The notes under the pieces: model-generated | What the model was told of the DNA's origin: nothing | The model's input: only the letters and a program-made list of their open reading frames with translations | Databases searched by the model: none | Translations under genes and position numbers: made by a program | Assembly (NCBI GenBank): GCA_948144175.1 | Contig: CANXME010002062.1 | Span: 248,001 to 312,000 of the forward strand | Reading direction: 5' to 3' | From: Closterium sp. NIES-65 | Taxonomy: Eukaryota; Streptophyta; Zygnematophyceae; Desmidiales; Closteriaceae | DNA length: 64,000 nt | Part shown: positions 30,131 through 40,384 of the stretch, one piece after another | Numbering within the stretch: the stretch's first letter is position 1 | How the letters are laid out: every line of letters starts with the position of its first letter

Positions 30131-31392
30131 ATTACGCGGGACATTTCGGGAGCAACAAGACGTTAGCAGGGCTAGCAAAGTATTACTACTGGCCCGGGAT
30201 GGCAATAGACGTGCAGCAGTTCGTCACCTCTTGCGACACGTGCCAGGGGATGAAGAGCAGCAAGCAGAAAAAAGCAGGGTTACTTCAGCCTCTACCCGTA
30301 CCGGAGCAGCCATGGCAGGTCGTTAGCCTCGACTTCATCACACGACTTCCTTCGACCTCACGGGGACATGATTCCATCCTCGTGGTGATCGATAAGTTCT
30401 CCAAAATGGGTCACTTCATACCGACCATCGCCACAGCTACAGCTGAAGCAACTGCTCGACTCTTCTTCGACCGCATCATCACCATCCACGGCATCCCCGC
30501 TACACTCATCTTAGACAGAGACCCCAAATTCACGAGTAAGTTCTGGAAGGAGCTCATGGGACTGTTGGGGACAAAGCTTGCAATGTCTTCAGCATACCAC
30601 CCCCAGACTGACGGACAGACAGAGCGACTCAATCAAGTGGTTGAACAGTTACTGCGCACAGCTTGCAAGGACGACGTCAGCCACTGGGACACACAGTTAC
30701 CAACCCTAGAGTTCGCTTACAACAACGCATCACATGCGGCCACAGGGAAAACTCCTTTCTTCCTGTGTTACGGACGGGAACCACTCACACCACAGCAGCC
30801 AACTACACCGGCACACGTCCAAGCCGCACATGACTTCGTCACCACCATGCAGCAGCTATGGGAGAAGACTCAGCGACGTCTCACCACGATGCAGAACTCC
30901 CAGAAGCAGTATGCCGATCGTCAGCGACGTGATCACTCAGTAGCAGTCGGAGATCAGGTGCTTCTTGACACGCGCAACTTGAACCTGTCTCACCTCCCAT
31001 CCAAACTCCGGCCTCGCTTCTGTGGTCCTTTTCTCGTTGAGGCACAGGTGACACCACTTACATTCCGCTTGCGCTTACCAGATACATGGAAGCTTCACAA
31101 CGCTTTCCATGTCCAGCTACTGAAGCCCTACAAGGACCCCAACCAACAGTTCCAGGGACGGCAACTACCGCCACCACCACCTGTTCTCATACAGGATGAA
31201 CCCGAGTACGAGATCGAGCGCGTTCTCACCCATCGGCGCCGCGGTGGCAAGACCCTCGAGCTCCTGATACGCTGGAAGGGATACGACCCCACTGAGGACA
31301 GTTGGGTTGTAGAAGCTGATATGGGCAACGCACGCCGTGCTCTCAAGGACTATCTTGTCAAGCAGGGTGTATCTCACGCCACCCAGCTTTGA
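30131..31392 (+). pseudogene. Gyp-B integrase with chromodomain
   Basis: After the frameshift, one open frame to TGA at 31390-31392: VQQFVTSCDTCQGMKSSKQ (zinc domain), VSLDFITRLPS, VVIDKFSKMGHFIP, LILDRDPKFTSKFWKEL, YHPQTDGQTERLNQV (DDE core), LHNAFHVQLLKPYKDP and the chromodomain YEIERVLTHRRRGGKTLE, LIRWKGYDPTEDSW. Aromatic cage-type residues (Y, W, W) are present in the chromodomain. It is uninterrupted where Gyp-A has a TAG. The polypurine tract follows at 31391-31402. Confidence 0.92.
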
Positions 31393-31402
31393 GGGGGGAA
31401 CG

Positions 31403-31780
31403 TGTGAGAGTACGACGGCTTATGCCAGCTATGCTTGCTTGCCTCTACTTTATCATGCTATTTCTAGCATAGGATAATCATATGCATGCATGAATTGCGT
31501 GATTTCCTAGGCTAGGTGCTTTCCTATATTTTATTATAGTTATAGCACCGAGCTAGGTTGCGTGCACCGAATTCTGGCTTTTCGGTTGCCACCGAATTGC
31601 CTTCTACCGAATTCGGTAAGGATCTGTTCGGGACGCTTCACGACCCGCGGAACCTTCGCGTAACACCTGGTTACGGGGCCTTGTGTCGAGCCTATATATA
31701 GCCTCGTATTGTACGCAGGTGGACATTCAATTCAATTCAATTTGAATCATCTGTTCTGAGCTCGATCCCAGATCCTCACA
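31403..31780 (+). repeat. Gyp-B 3' LTR
   Basis: 378 bp, ends as in the 5' copy, about 6 base differences from it, followed by the TSD CTCGG at 31781-31785, where Cop-M gag resumes. Confidence 0.95.
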
Positions 31781-31785
31781 CTCGG

Positions 31786-32857
31786 GTCCTTGTCGTTGTC
31801 TCCGCTCTTCATGATGTTTTCTGATGTTTGCAGCTCCGCCACCGCGACCGCCACGGCCTCCACGGCCTCTTCCTCTCCCTCCTCCTGCTCCTCTACCCTC
31901 TTGGCCTTGAGCAGGGGTCCAACCATTAGGGAGTTTGTAGAAGTCGCGCCACATGTGTCCGCTCTTGTGGCAATAGTAACACTCGCCGTCGAATCGGCCG
32001 CGACCGCGTCCGTAGCTCTTGTCGTCGCTGCCGTAACCGCCACTCCTGCGGCCTCCGCCGAAGTTGCTGCCACCAAACCTTCCTCCCCCTCGTCCTCTAC
32101 CTCTTCCTCGACCATATCCACGGCCGATGCTCGCTGCCCCAGCGCCATCCGCACTCACCAACTCACGGCGGCGGAAATCCTCTTGAAGGATAGCTCGCTT
32201 CACGTCTTCAAGCGAGAGGCGGGGCAAGTCGCGATTAAGGTTGATGATGAGCGAGGACCATGACTCAGGGAGTAGGGCCAGCAACTTGGTCTTCTTTTGG
32301 AGCTCACTATAGTTCAAATCAGCTCCCTCAAGTCGCGTCAACAAGTCGAAGAATTTCTGCACCCCTTCTTCAACCGCTTCATCCTCTTCAATTCGTAGTG
32401 TCGCCATTTGCCGTTCCAACACCACAGCTACCGCCGCTGTTGCAGGAGTGTGTACACCCTTGAGAGCAGCCCATGCCTTTGGTCCCTTCTCTGGTTCACG
32501 TTGGAAAGGCTTGATGTGACGGATTTGGCTGCTCCCCAACGCTTGCCCAAGTAGGAGGTAGCCTTGTGCGCTCTTCCGCACCCACGGGCTCTTCTCCGGG
32601 TCGTTCTCGGGACGCTTCTCCGTTCCTTCCATTACCTCCAGCAGGTCATAGTGGTCAAATATGTTCTCCATTCTGAAGGACCACTCAGCAAAGTTGTCAC
32701 CATTGAACTTGTCAAGGCCAAACACTCTAGGTTCATCCCTAGATGGGCCAACACTTGATTGCACAGGCGCCATAGCTGAATCACGGTGTTGGCCTTGAGC
32801 TTGGGCTTCTCCTCTGCCACCAGTACCTCTGCCACCCCTTTCCTCAGGTCCAGCCAT
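31786..32857 (-). pseudogene. Cop-M gag
   Basis: Minus-strand ATG at 32857-32855 (MAGPEERGG), 18 bp past the primer site region. Copia Gag (UBN2-type) blocks: FGLDKFNGDNFAEWSFRMEN, LLEVMEGTEKRP, AWAALKGVH, MATLRIEEDEAVEEGVQKFF, LLALLPESWSSLIINLNRD and SLEDVKRAILQEDFRR. An RG/GG-rich RNA-binding tail and a zinc knuckle CYYCHKSGHMWRDF follow, in which the last ligand is phenylalanine and not cysteine. The frame runs into the Gyp-B insertion at 31785, beyond which protease follows. An upstream GTG start overlapping the primer site is unlikely. Confidence 0.9.
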
Positions 32858-32874
32858 TGTCGAAACTGCTCCAA

Positions 32875-32889
32875 GGGGCTCTGATACCA
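32875..32889 (-). other. Cop-M primer binding site
   Basis: On the minus strand TGGTATCAGAGCCCC follows the 5' LTR after a 2-bp spacer. It is a canonical plant-type site complementary to the 3' end of initiator tRNA-Met. Confidence 0.9.
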
Positions 32890-32891
32890 CT

Positions 32892-33722
32892 TGTTATAGT
32901 CACAATAGGCTCCAATGTGCCTAAAACGAAAGATAGAGTGCACAGCCGGATTTCTGCACAGCGGCTTCAAACGTTCATAGCGTTCTGGTCACAACTTCAA
33001 ATGACCTGATTCAACTTGGATGCGGAGCGTCTGAACGTCGCCTACAATAGGCAATTTAGATCGCACAATTTCACCAAGTATTGACGACACAGTGTTGGTT
33101 TGAACGAACGGCACTATGGCAGCCACTATAGTCTTAGAACACAAAATGGGAAGAGATATGAAGAGTTACGAGTTGGGAATGACTCCCAGCTCCTACTAAC
33201 CCCAAGAGCCGAGGTACAGTGATGTCGAACAGTGCCAGACTGTCCCCAACCACGAAGGGTCTCGAAACTACCCTTCACTAGGGCCTACACCAAGTGAAAT
33301 GTTACACTACACAAAGTAATGTAACTATCTTCAATATCTTGAGGTGTACCCTTTTGGCGAGCTTCGAAATCACTTGAGGCTTGACACCAAGGCTCGGGCT
33401 CTTCATCACAAACTCATCCTTGATCTCTTGATGGGTCTGCTGCACACACCTGCGACACACCTGAACGTTCGACACAGGACAAAATAGAAACCGCGCACGA
33501 CAAAAATAGAAACCGCGCGCAAGACACAAACGACCGCGTAACACGCGTCTAGCGATAACTCGCTATTGGCTCGACACACACACTCGACATCATGACTCAA
33601 CATTCACACACAATTATAAGCATGAAATATATATTATCCCATGCCCTCATACCATTCCATACACACACACATGCACGCACACGGACAACAAGCCGAGTGC
33701 AAACCGTAGGGTTGCACCAACA
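32892..33722 (-). repeat. Cop-M 5' LTR
   Basis: 831 bp, same ends as 20260-21090 and about 97 percent identical by eye. It is followed on the right by TSD GCTTC and Gyp-C RNase H codons. Confidence 0.95.
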
Positions 33723-33727
33723 GCTTC

Positions 33728-34124
33728 TACCACGTAATCTCTGTCCGGATTCGGTAGGATGAGTATTAGCACTGCAGTGAGTGCTGTATGTAGCTGCTCC
33801 ATGGCTTATTGTTGAAGAGTATCAAATTTTGTACGCGTATCCTTTTTCAATAAGTTCGTCAGTGGGGCTGCTATCGTAGCGTAATGCGGCATAAACTTGT
33901 TGGCGAAGCCTAGGAACTGCTGCAATTCCTCCACATTCTCTGATACTTTCCACTTTTTGACGGCTTCGATCTTCCGCGGGGGTCCACATGTATGCCCTAC
34001 GCATTCTCCATGTGCCCGAGAAATTGCATATTCTTTAGGGCAAAGTCGCTTTTTGACAGCTTCACGTAGAACTTGTTCTCTCGCAGGATCTCGAAGGCTT
34101 TTCAGAGATGCTCCACATGCTCCT
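33728..34124 (-). pseudogene. Gyp-C RT thumb and RNase H start
   Basis: Minus-strand codons give PDRDYVVEA at the Cop-M junction, and FCRKNKFYVKL-like, KVQFLGHM-like and [17 protein letters not shown] stretches (about 33930-34110) with stops and indels. It is colinear with Gyp-A 7320-7700. The region joins 34559 after removal of Solo-5. Confidence 0.75.
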
Positions 34125-34553
34125 TGTTATATTCACAATAGGCTCAAATATACCTAAAACAAAAATAGGGTGCAGAGACGGATTTTTGCACATCGGCTTT
34201 ATACGTTCATACTATTTTGGTCACAGCTCCAAATAACATGCTGTAACTTGGATCTAGAGCATCTTAACGTCGTCTACAATAGGCAATCGTATGATTTTAT
34301 TAAGAATTGACGTCGCAGTGTCAGATTGAACGAACGGCACTATGGCAGCCACTATAGTCTTGGAACACAAATTGGGAAGAGTTACGAGTTGGGAACGACT
34401 CCCAGCCTCTTCAGACCCCAAGAGCAGAGGTACAATGATATGGAAGAGTGCCACACTGCCCCCAACCAAGAAGGGTCTCGAAACTACCCTCCACAAGGGT
34501 TTATACCAAAAGAAATATTGCATTAAATATTGTAATGTAACTATTCTCCAACA
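34125..34553. repeat. Solo-5: 429-bp solo LTR related to the Cop-M LTR
   Basis: TGTTATATTC...CTCCAACA between perfect repeats CTCCT (34120-34124 and 34554-34558). About the first 400 bp follow the Cop-M LTR (for example the GGCACTATGGCAGCCACTAT block), but the right half of that LTR is missing. Removing it restores Gyp-C codons IYTKNVKEHVEHL. Confidence 0.88.
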
Positions 34554-34558
34554 CTCCT

Positions 34559-34733
34559 TCACGTTCTTGGTGTAGATCAATACATCGTAAAGGGTGCAGT
34601 AGGATGTGATTCATCTCCGCCTGGAATTTCGCTGGTGCGTTGCAAAGATTCGAACGACATCACCAGATACTCGTAGGAGCCGTATCTGGTACGGAACTTG
34701 TGGATCGAGTTGTCTTCCATCCTGATATGCAAG
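34559..34733 (-). pseudogene. Gyp-C RT palm fragment
   Basis: Minus-strand codons include [13 protein letters not shown] (motif B side) and sequence equivalent to [11 protein letters not shown], leading to IYTKN after motif C. It ends at the Gyp-D LTR within the equivalent of [10 protein letters not shown]. Upstream RT is not in the window. Confidence 0.75.
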
Positions 34734-35099
34734 TGTGATGATCAAAGGAACTGGTTCAGAAATTTTAATATGATCATTTCGGTACAACACGAGGCTATAT
34801 ATAGGCTTGACACAAAGGCAGTAACCCGGGTGTTACTCGAAGGTTTCGCAGGTCGTGAAGCATCCCGAACGCGTCCTTCACGAATTCGGTAGACAGCGAA
34901 TTTGGTGGCGACCGAAAAGCCTAGAAATCGGTGGACGCAACCTAGAACGGTGCTATAACTATAATAAAGTATAGTAAGCGACCAAATAAAGTATATTAAG
35001 CAACCTAGAACGAGCAAAAGCATGCATAAGAAAAAATAAGCGAGCAAGGTAAAGCATATTAAGGTAATTAGAGATGAGGCTAGCTGTCGTACTCTCACA
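34734..35099 (-). repeat. Gyp-D 3' LTR
   Basis: 366 bp, TGTGATGATC...ACTCTCACA, diverged from the Gyp-A LTR but alignable along its length, including the TATATATAGG block at 34795-34804. It contains a local direct repeat (AATAAAGTATA...AAGC) near 34970-35000. Confidence 0.85.
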
Positions 35100-35109
35100 C
35101 ATCCTCCCC

Positions 35110-35526
35110 TCAAAAATGGGTGTTGTGAGATACACCCTGCTTGACAAGATAATCCTTCAGAGCGCGGCATGCGTTGCCCATATCAGCTTCTGCAACCCAA
35201 ATGTCCTCCGACGGGTCATATCCCTTCCAGCGTATTAAAAACTCAAATGTATTGCCGCGCCTGCGTCGATGAGCGAAAACTCGTTCCACCTCGTACCCTG
35301 GTTCATCATGTATGAGAACAGGTGGTGGTGGTGGTAGCTGTCGTCTCTGAAACCTTGTAGAACATCTGTAGCTGAACATGGAAAGCGTTGTAAAGCTTCG
35401 ACGTGATACGTAAGCGCAAGTGGAATGTTACTGGTGTCACCATCGCCTCAACACAAAAGGGACCATAGAAGCGAGGTCGGAGATTGGACGTAAGATGGGA
35501 CAGGTCCAAGTTGTGTGTGTCGAGAA
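35110..35526 (-). pseudogene. Gyp-D chromodomain and integrase tail
   Basis: The minus strand has LDLSHLTSNLRPRFYGPFCV, VTPVTFHLRLR, LYNAFHVQL and, in the next frame, LPPPPPVLIHDEPGYEVERV, FLIRWKGYDPSEDIWVAEAD and ALKDYLVKQGVSH. The chromodomain fold residues are preserved. A frameshift near 35310-35380 splits the two parts. The Cop-S2 insertion lies in the codons of LLDTHNLDL. Confidence 0.85.
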
Positions 35527-35658
35527 TGTCAGAACATTATAGCTTATACATTTGTGTAGGCTGTAGTGGGGTAGCCCATAAGGGGTACAACCCAATTAGG
35601 GTTAGTACTTGTACCCAACTGTTTCATAGTTCATTCATTCCATTCTCACTTCTCGTCA
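35527..35658 (+). repeat. Cop-S2 5' LTR
   Basis: 132 bp, TGTCAGAACATT...TTCTCGTCA, one of the shorter copia LTRs. It is followed directly by the primer site (35659 on), similar to tRNA-iMet sites with one base missing. Confidence 0.95.
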
Positions 35659-35769
35659 TGGTATCGAGCAGGTTCCCGAGTGGGAATACTGCCTAGGGCC
35701 CACCACGAATTTTTTTTCCCTTCCCTGCCCGGAGCGCGCTTAGCTCCTAACCCGAGTAGCGCCTCGAGC

Positions 35770-36470
35770 TGCCTTAGTGGCCCCTATTGGCCGCCCTTAC
35801 TGCCCCTCGAGCCGCCCTCTACGGCCTCGCTTAGGCCGCTACGACCCCGCTACGGCCCCGCTTAGGCCCCATCGGCCCCGCTACGGCCCCGCTTAGGCCC
35901 CGTCGGCCCCGCTACGGCCCCGCTTAGGCCCCGCTACGGCCCCGCTACGGCCCCGCTACGGCCCCGTCGGCCCCGCTTAGGCCCCGCTACGGCCCCACTA
36001 CGGCCCCGCTACGGCCCCACTACGGCCCCGCTACGGCCCCGTCGGCCCCGCTACGGCCCCGCTTAGGCCCCGTCGGCCCCGCTACGGCCCCGCTTAAGCC
36101 CCGCTACGGCCCCGCTATGGCCCCACTACAGCCCCGCTACGGCCCCGTCGGCCCCGCTACGGCCCCGCTTAGGCCCCGTCGGCCCCGCTACGGCCCCGCT
36201 TAGGCCCCGCTACGGCCCCGTCGGCCCCGCGTAGGCCCCGCTACGGCCCCACGACAGCCCCGCTACGGCCCCGTCGGCCCCGCTTAGGCCCCGCTACGGC
36301 CCCGCTACGGCCCCGTCGGCCCCGCTACGGCCACGCTACGGCCCCGCTTCGGCCCCTGCTTAGGCCCCGCTGCGGCCCCGCTACGGCCCCACTTCGGCCC
36401 CGTCGGCCCCTCTACGGCCCCACTTAGGCCCCACTGCGGCCCCGTCGCCACCGCTACCCCGCCCACCCTT
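35770..36470 (+). repeat. Cop-S2 leader array A (GGCCCCG units)
   Basis: About 700 bp of short units GGCCCCGCTAC, GGCCCCGCTTA and GGCCCCGTC (11, 11 and 9 bp) in irregular order, with higher-order groups. It lies between primer site and gag. It has no start codon in frame with gag that looks used. Confidence 0.9.
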
Positions 36471-36529
36471 GCGGCCCGCCGCCACCTGCGACCTCGCCAC
36501 CACCTGCGACCCCTCGTCCCAGCGCCCGC

Positions 36530-36770
36530 AACGCCGAGCAGCCGAACCGCCGGCCTCCCGAGCCGCCCAGCAGCCGAGTCGCCCGACAGCCGAGCCGCCC
36601 AGCACCGTGCAGCCGAGCCGCCCAGCAGCCGAGCCGCCCAGCAGCCGAGCCGCCCGACAGCCGAGCCGCCATGCACCAGCAGCCGAGCCGCCCAGCAGGC
36701 GAGCCGCCCAGCAGCGGAGCCGCCCTGCAGCCGAGTCGTCCGACAGCCGAGCCGCCGAGCAGCCCGATCG
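36530..36770 (+). repeat. Cop-S2 leader array B (GAGCCGCC units)
   Basis: Units of about 9-18 bp such as GCCGAGCCGCCCAGCA, ending about 60 bp before the gag ATG (36830). The same type of second array precedes gag in Cop-S1 and Cop-S3. Confidence 0.85.
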
Positions 36771-36829
36771 CTCCACCTAGCTAGTAAGAGCACAGTCTCT
36801 GCCACTGCACTGCCCTGTCTCCTGCTGTT

Positions 36830-38033
36830 ATGGCTTCCCCTAGCGTTCTCACCTTTGACGCTGAGGGTCGGGCAGTGGACTTTGAGGTATGGGTAGATGA
36901 TCTGCAGCTTTTCCTGCAGTGCGATAGGGCAGACAGCCTCTCCCTGTTTGACCTCACTTCTGGTGCCTCCCCTGCCCCTGCTGCTGATGCTGACGCCACT
37001 GTTCGCTCACAGTGGGCCACACGTGACGCTGCTGCTCGCCTTGCTGTGCGCCGCCACTTACCGACCACTGAGCATGCACACTTTAGCCAGTACAAGAGTG
37101 CTCAGACCTTGTACGACGCTGTAGTTGCACGCTACTCTTCCCCTGCCACTGCTGCACTGAGCCGCCTCATGCTACCGTACCTCTTCCCTGTCCTTGCTGC
37201 CTTTCCCACTGTTGCTGACCTCATTACGCACCTCCGCACTAGTGACACTCGCTACCGCACTGCGCTTCCTGCTGAGTTCTGCGCCAAGAACCCTCCCCCC
37301 ATGTACATCACCCTCTACTACATAGTCACCCGTCTCCCTGACTCTCTCCGTGTAGTCAGGGACCACTTCCTCTCTGTTTGCCCCACCACTCTCACCGTTG
37401 ACCTCCTCGAGAAGGCCCTCCTAGCGATAGAGAAGAGCATAGTCGCTGTAGGAGCCTCTCGTGGTGACCCTCGCACCCCCATCTTTGAGGGGTGTTCTCC
37501 CTCCCCCCTCTTGCCCTCTATTGCCTCTGCTGCTGCAGCCGACCTCGTTGGTTTCGAGTCGGTCGGCGCTGCGTCTGCCCCGAGCGGGAGACGCCGCACC
37601 GGCAAGGGCAAGGGGGGCAAGGGCACTGGAGGAGGTGGAGGGGGCGGTGGAGGTGGTGGTGGAGGCGGTGGAGGGAGTGGGGGTGGTGGTGGCAGTGGTG
37701 CTGAGGGTGGCAGGCGGCGGCGGCAGCAGTGGACGCGGCGGAGGCGGTGGAGGTGGCGGAGGGAGCGGAGGTGGCGGAGGTAGTGGAGGAGGCGGAGGTG
37801 GAGGAGGTGGCGGAGGCGGCGGAGGCGGCGGCGGCGGCGGAGGCGGCGGTGGTGGAGCGAGTCGCGACTCTGCGTCGAGGAGTGGCGCCGGTGGTGGTCA
37901 GCGCCAGCAGCAGCAGCGGAGTGGTGTGACCCTGTCCCCTCAGCAGCTTCGTGAGTGGTACACTGCACGCCAGCGCGGTGGGGGTTTTGGTCCCTGCTCT
38001 TACGTTCTCCGTACCGGCGACCGCACTTGGTGA
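36830..38033 (+). pseudogene. Cop-S2 gag
   Basis: ATG at 36830 (MASPSVLTFDAEGRAVDFEV). Gag helical domain: WVDDLQLFLQCDRADSLSLF, TLYDAVVARYSSPATAALSR, PPMYITLYYIVTRLPDSLRV and TVDLLEKALLAIEKSIVAVG. A glycine-rich run (37620-37860) follows, in which the frame changes once, then SPQQLREWYTARQRGG and the first ligand of the knuckle (CSYVLRTGD). A second frame break near 38030 produces a stop (TGA 38031-38033). The remaining knuckle ligands follow in frame 1. Confidence 0.9.
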
Positions 38034-38637
38034 GCAGTGCGGGGGTCCGCACTCCACCCAGCGCTGCTTTGGTCGCCTGACGGACGCGTGGCGTCGCCAG
38101 TTCCCTGAGGTGTCAGAGATCCCTCGCTGGGGAGATCTGGCTAAGGCCGGGGTTGCTATCTTTGACCTTGACTTTGATGCTATTCTTGCTGCCATGTATG
38201 CTGTTGCTGATAGTGTTGAGGGTGCCTGTTACCTGTGTGTACCGCCTGACCCGGGCATTGAGGCTGCTGCGCTAGGTGCTGGTGAGACTGCTGCTCTAGG
38301 TGCTAGTGCGTTTGCTGCCCCATGTGCCAGTGCGTCTGCCGCCCCAGGTGCTGGTGAGTCTGCTCTCTCAGGTACTACGTCGGCTCAGGCCTTCCACACC
38401 TTCACCCTGGACTCGGGTGCGTCCCGCTCCTTCTTTCGAGACCGCACCACTCTTACGCCGCTTAGTCGGCCGGTTGCAGTCTCCCTAGCAGACCCCTCTG
38501 GGGGTCCTGTCCTTGCTAGCTTCTCCACTGTCCTTCCGTGCCCTGCAGCCCCCTCTGGCACCCTGTCTAGGTCTCTACCTCCCCTCGTTGTCTACGAACT
38601 TGGTGAGTGGAGCGGACCTACAGGATCGAGGGGTTGA
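38034..38637 (+). pseudogene. Cop-S2 gag end and aspartic protease
   Basis: Frame 1 encodes CGGPHSTQRCFGRLTDAWRR (last knuckle ligands), EIPRWGDLAKAGVAIFDLDF, an Ala-rich acidic spacer with several near-repeats of AALGAG/GASA, and FHTFTLDSGASRSFFRDRTT, the protease active site. A break near 38570 moves the frame before YLPSLSTNLVSG. Confidence 0.88.
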
Positions 38638-40384
38638 CCAGTTCACTCCTGCGAGTCAGCAAGTGACCCATTGCAGGTGTGCTCGGACAGGCCGACACTT
38701 GGCCACGTTCACCCGTCGGCCAGGGTCGAGCCTGTACACCCTTACTGCTGAGTCTCCTCCTACTGCTGAGTCTGCCCAGGTAGCTGCGTCGAGTCAGGTG
38801 TTTGCTGCGGCGTCCAGGTCTGGTCCTGAGTCTGCCCCCTGCTCGTGTCGTCTGCTGTCCCACCAGACTCTCCTTTGGCACCACCGCCTTGGTCACCCCT
38901 CCTTGCCTCGTCTCCGAGGCATGGCCTCCCGTGTCCTTATCTCTGGTCTTCCTCGGTCTCTCCCTCCCCTTCCTCCGGGGCCTGGCCCTACCTGCGTTCC
39001 CTGCGTCGAGGGGCGACAGCGCGCCGCCCCTCACTCCTCCGAGTTTCCTCCGACAGAGGCTCCGCTGCAGACTCTACACATGGACGTGTGGGGCCCAGCC
39101 CGCGTCAGTGGGCAGGGGAGAGAGCGGTACTTTCTGCTAGTCGTTGACGACTACTCGCGTTACACCACAGTCTTCCCCTTGCGCAGTAAGGGTGAAGTCA
39201 CTGAGTTGTTGATCGACTGGATCCGCGCAGCTCGTCTCCAGCTCAGAGAGAGTTTCGGCTCGGACTTTCCTGTTTTGCGTCTGCACTCAGACAGAGGAGG
39301 GGAGTTTTCCTCTGCCCGTCTGGGAGCCTTCTGTCGGGCACAGGGCATCCGCCAGGCCTTCACGCTTCCGGCCTCTCCACAGCAAAATGGGATTGCTGAA
39401 CGCCGCATTGGCATGGTCATGGACGTCGCGCGTACGTCCATGATGCATGCGGCTGCCCCCCATTTTCTGTGGCCGTTTGCGGTTCAGTACGCCGCGCATC
39501 AGCTCAACCTTCAGCCCCGGGTCTCCTTGCCAGAGACCTCCCCCGCCTTGCGGTGGACAGGGAAGGTTGGCGATGCGTCTGCGTTTCGGGTCTTGGGATC
39601 TTGGGCGTTTGTCCGCGACTTGTCTGCGGACAAGCTGTCCCCCCGTGCTGTTCCTTGCGTCTCCCTTGGCTTCCCCCCTGACGCGCCTGGCTGGCAGTTT
39701 TACCACCCCACCACGCGCCGTGTTCTGTCCTCCCAGGACGTCACCTTTGACGAGTCGGTGCCTTACTACCGTCTCTTCCCCTACCGCACTGCGCCCCTCC
39801 CCCCGCCGCCGCTCTTCCTTGCGCCAGGTGCTACTCAGGTAGACCCCCTCCCACCTCAGGGTCCTGCCCCTTCAGGTGTGTCCCAGGTAGACGCTGTCGA
39901 GCCTGTCGAGGTAGCTGTAGACTCTGGTGCTGCTAGAGGTGCTGATCCTGCGGGTGCCGGGTCTGCGGGTGCCGGGTCTGGGGGTGCTGAGCCTGCGGGT
40001 GCCGAGTCTGCGGGTGCCGGGTCTGGGGGTGCTGAGTCTGGGGGTGCTGGGTCTGGGGGTGCTAAGCTTGGGGGTTTAGAGTTTGGGGGTGCGTGGCCTG
40101 GGGATGCTGGGTCTGCTCGTGTGGCCGCCGGCGGTACTTCGTCGAGGCGGGAGCCGCTCTCTCCACAGGAGCTGCGCGTGTGGTTCGCCCGCCGCTGGAG
40201 ACGTGCTGCTGAGTCTGGGGGTGTTGGCGTTGGTGTTTCTACTGGTGCTGGTGCGTCTAAGGGTGCTGCTGAGGCAGCTGGTGCTGACGGTCCTACTGGA
40301 GTAGGTGCTACAGGAGCTGGAGCTGCTGGGTGTGTTGGCGCTGGTGTTTCTACTGGTGCTTGTGTGTCTCGGGGGTGCTGCTGA
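38575..40384 (+). pseudogene. Cop-S2 integrase and linker
   Basis: Frame 2: RRPGSSLYTLTAESPPTAES, HHRLGHPSLPRLRGM and CVPCVEGRQRAAP (zinc domain), LHMDVWGPARVSGQGRERYF (first D), LHSDRGGEFSSARLGAF (second D), SPQQNGIAERRIGMVMDVA (E), FRVLGSWAFVRDLSADKL and VSLGFPPDAPGWQFYHP. All DDE residues are present. A Gly/Ala/Ser pentapeptide-type repeat (39935-40100), SPQELRVWFARRWRRA, and a Gly/Ala/Val repeat follow, where the frame breaks near 40300. Confidence 0.9.

Larger units (their letters stand above)
25621..31780 (+). mobile_element. Gyp-B: Ty3/gypsy chromovirus, full length, few lesions
   Basis: 6160 bp with 378-bp LTRs (25621-25998 and 31403-31780) and TSD CTCGG (25616-25620 and 31781-31785). 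It is inserted into Cop-M between gag and protease. It is the more complete sister of Gyp-A: it keeps RT motif A and the full capsid. Lesions seen are TAG at 26990-26992 (gag), TAG at 28359-28361 and 29160-29162 (pol) and a one-base insertion near 30131. The LTRs differ at about 6 positions by eye, one five-base CAATT unit longer than in Gyp-A. Confidence 0.95.
20260..33722 (-). mobile_element. Cop-M: complete Ty1/copia element carrying two insertions
   Basis: Minus-strand element with 831-bp LTRs at 20260-21090 and 32892-33722 and TSD GCTTC (20255-20259 and 33723-33727). In element order: LTR, canonical tRNA-iMet primer site, gag (32857-31786), Gyp-B insertion, protease and pre-integrase (25615-24661), integrase (to 23491), Solo-4, RT and RNase H (22716-21132), polypurine tract (rich in G on the element strand, 21091-21104), LTR. 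The LTRs differ at about 20 positions plus two indels by eye, older than the Gyp-B insertion inside it. Frameshifts lie near 24700 and 22350. Confidence 0.95.
17071..34733 (-). mobile_element. Gyp-C: old chromovirus, repeatedly interrupted
   Basis: Minus-strand relative of Gyp-A/B. In element order (right to left): RT 34733-34559 and 34124-33728, RNase H 33728-33723 continuing at 20259-20180 and 19315-19039, then 18913-17437 for RNase H tail, integrase and chromodomain, polypurine tract 17422-17440 and 3' LTR 17071-17421. It is interrupted by Solo-5, Cop-M, Solo-3 and Solo-2. Every junction restores colinear pol sequence when the insert and one TSD are removed. Upstream RT, protease, gag and 5' LTR are lost beyond the Gyp-D insertion at 34734. 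Many stops and frameshifts make it the most decayed chromovirus here. Confidence 0.85.

Noticed and set aside
37620..37860. Glycine-rich stretch as a host glycine-rich protein gene
   Set aside because: It is the Gly-rich part of Cop-S2 gag, continuous with the Gag domain and shared by Cop-S1 and Cop-S3.
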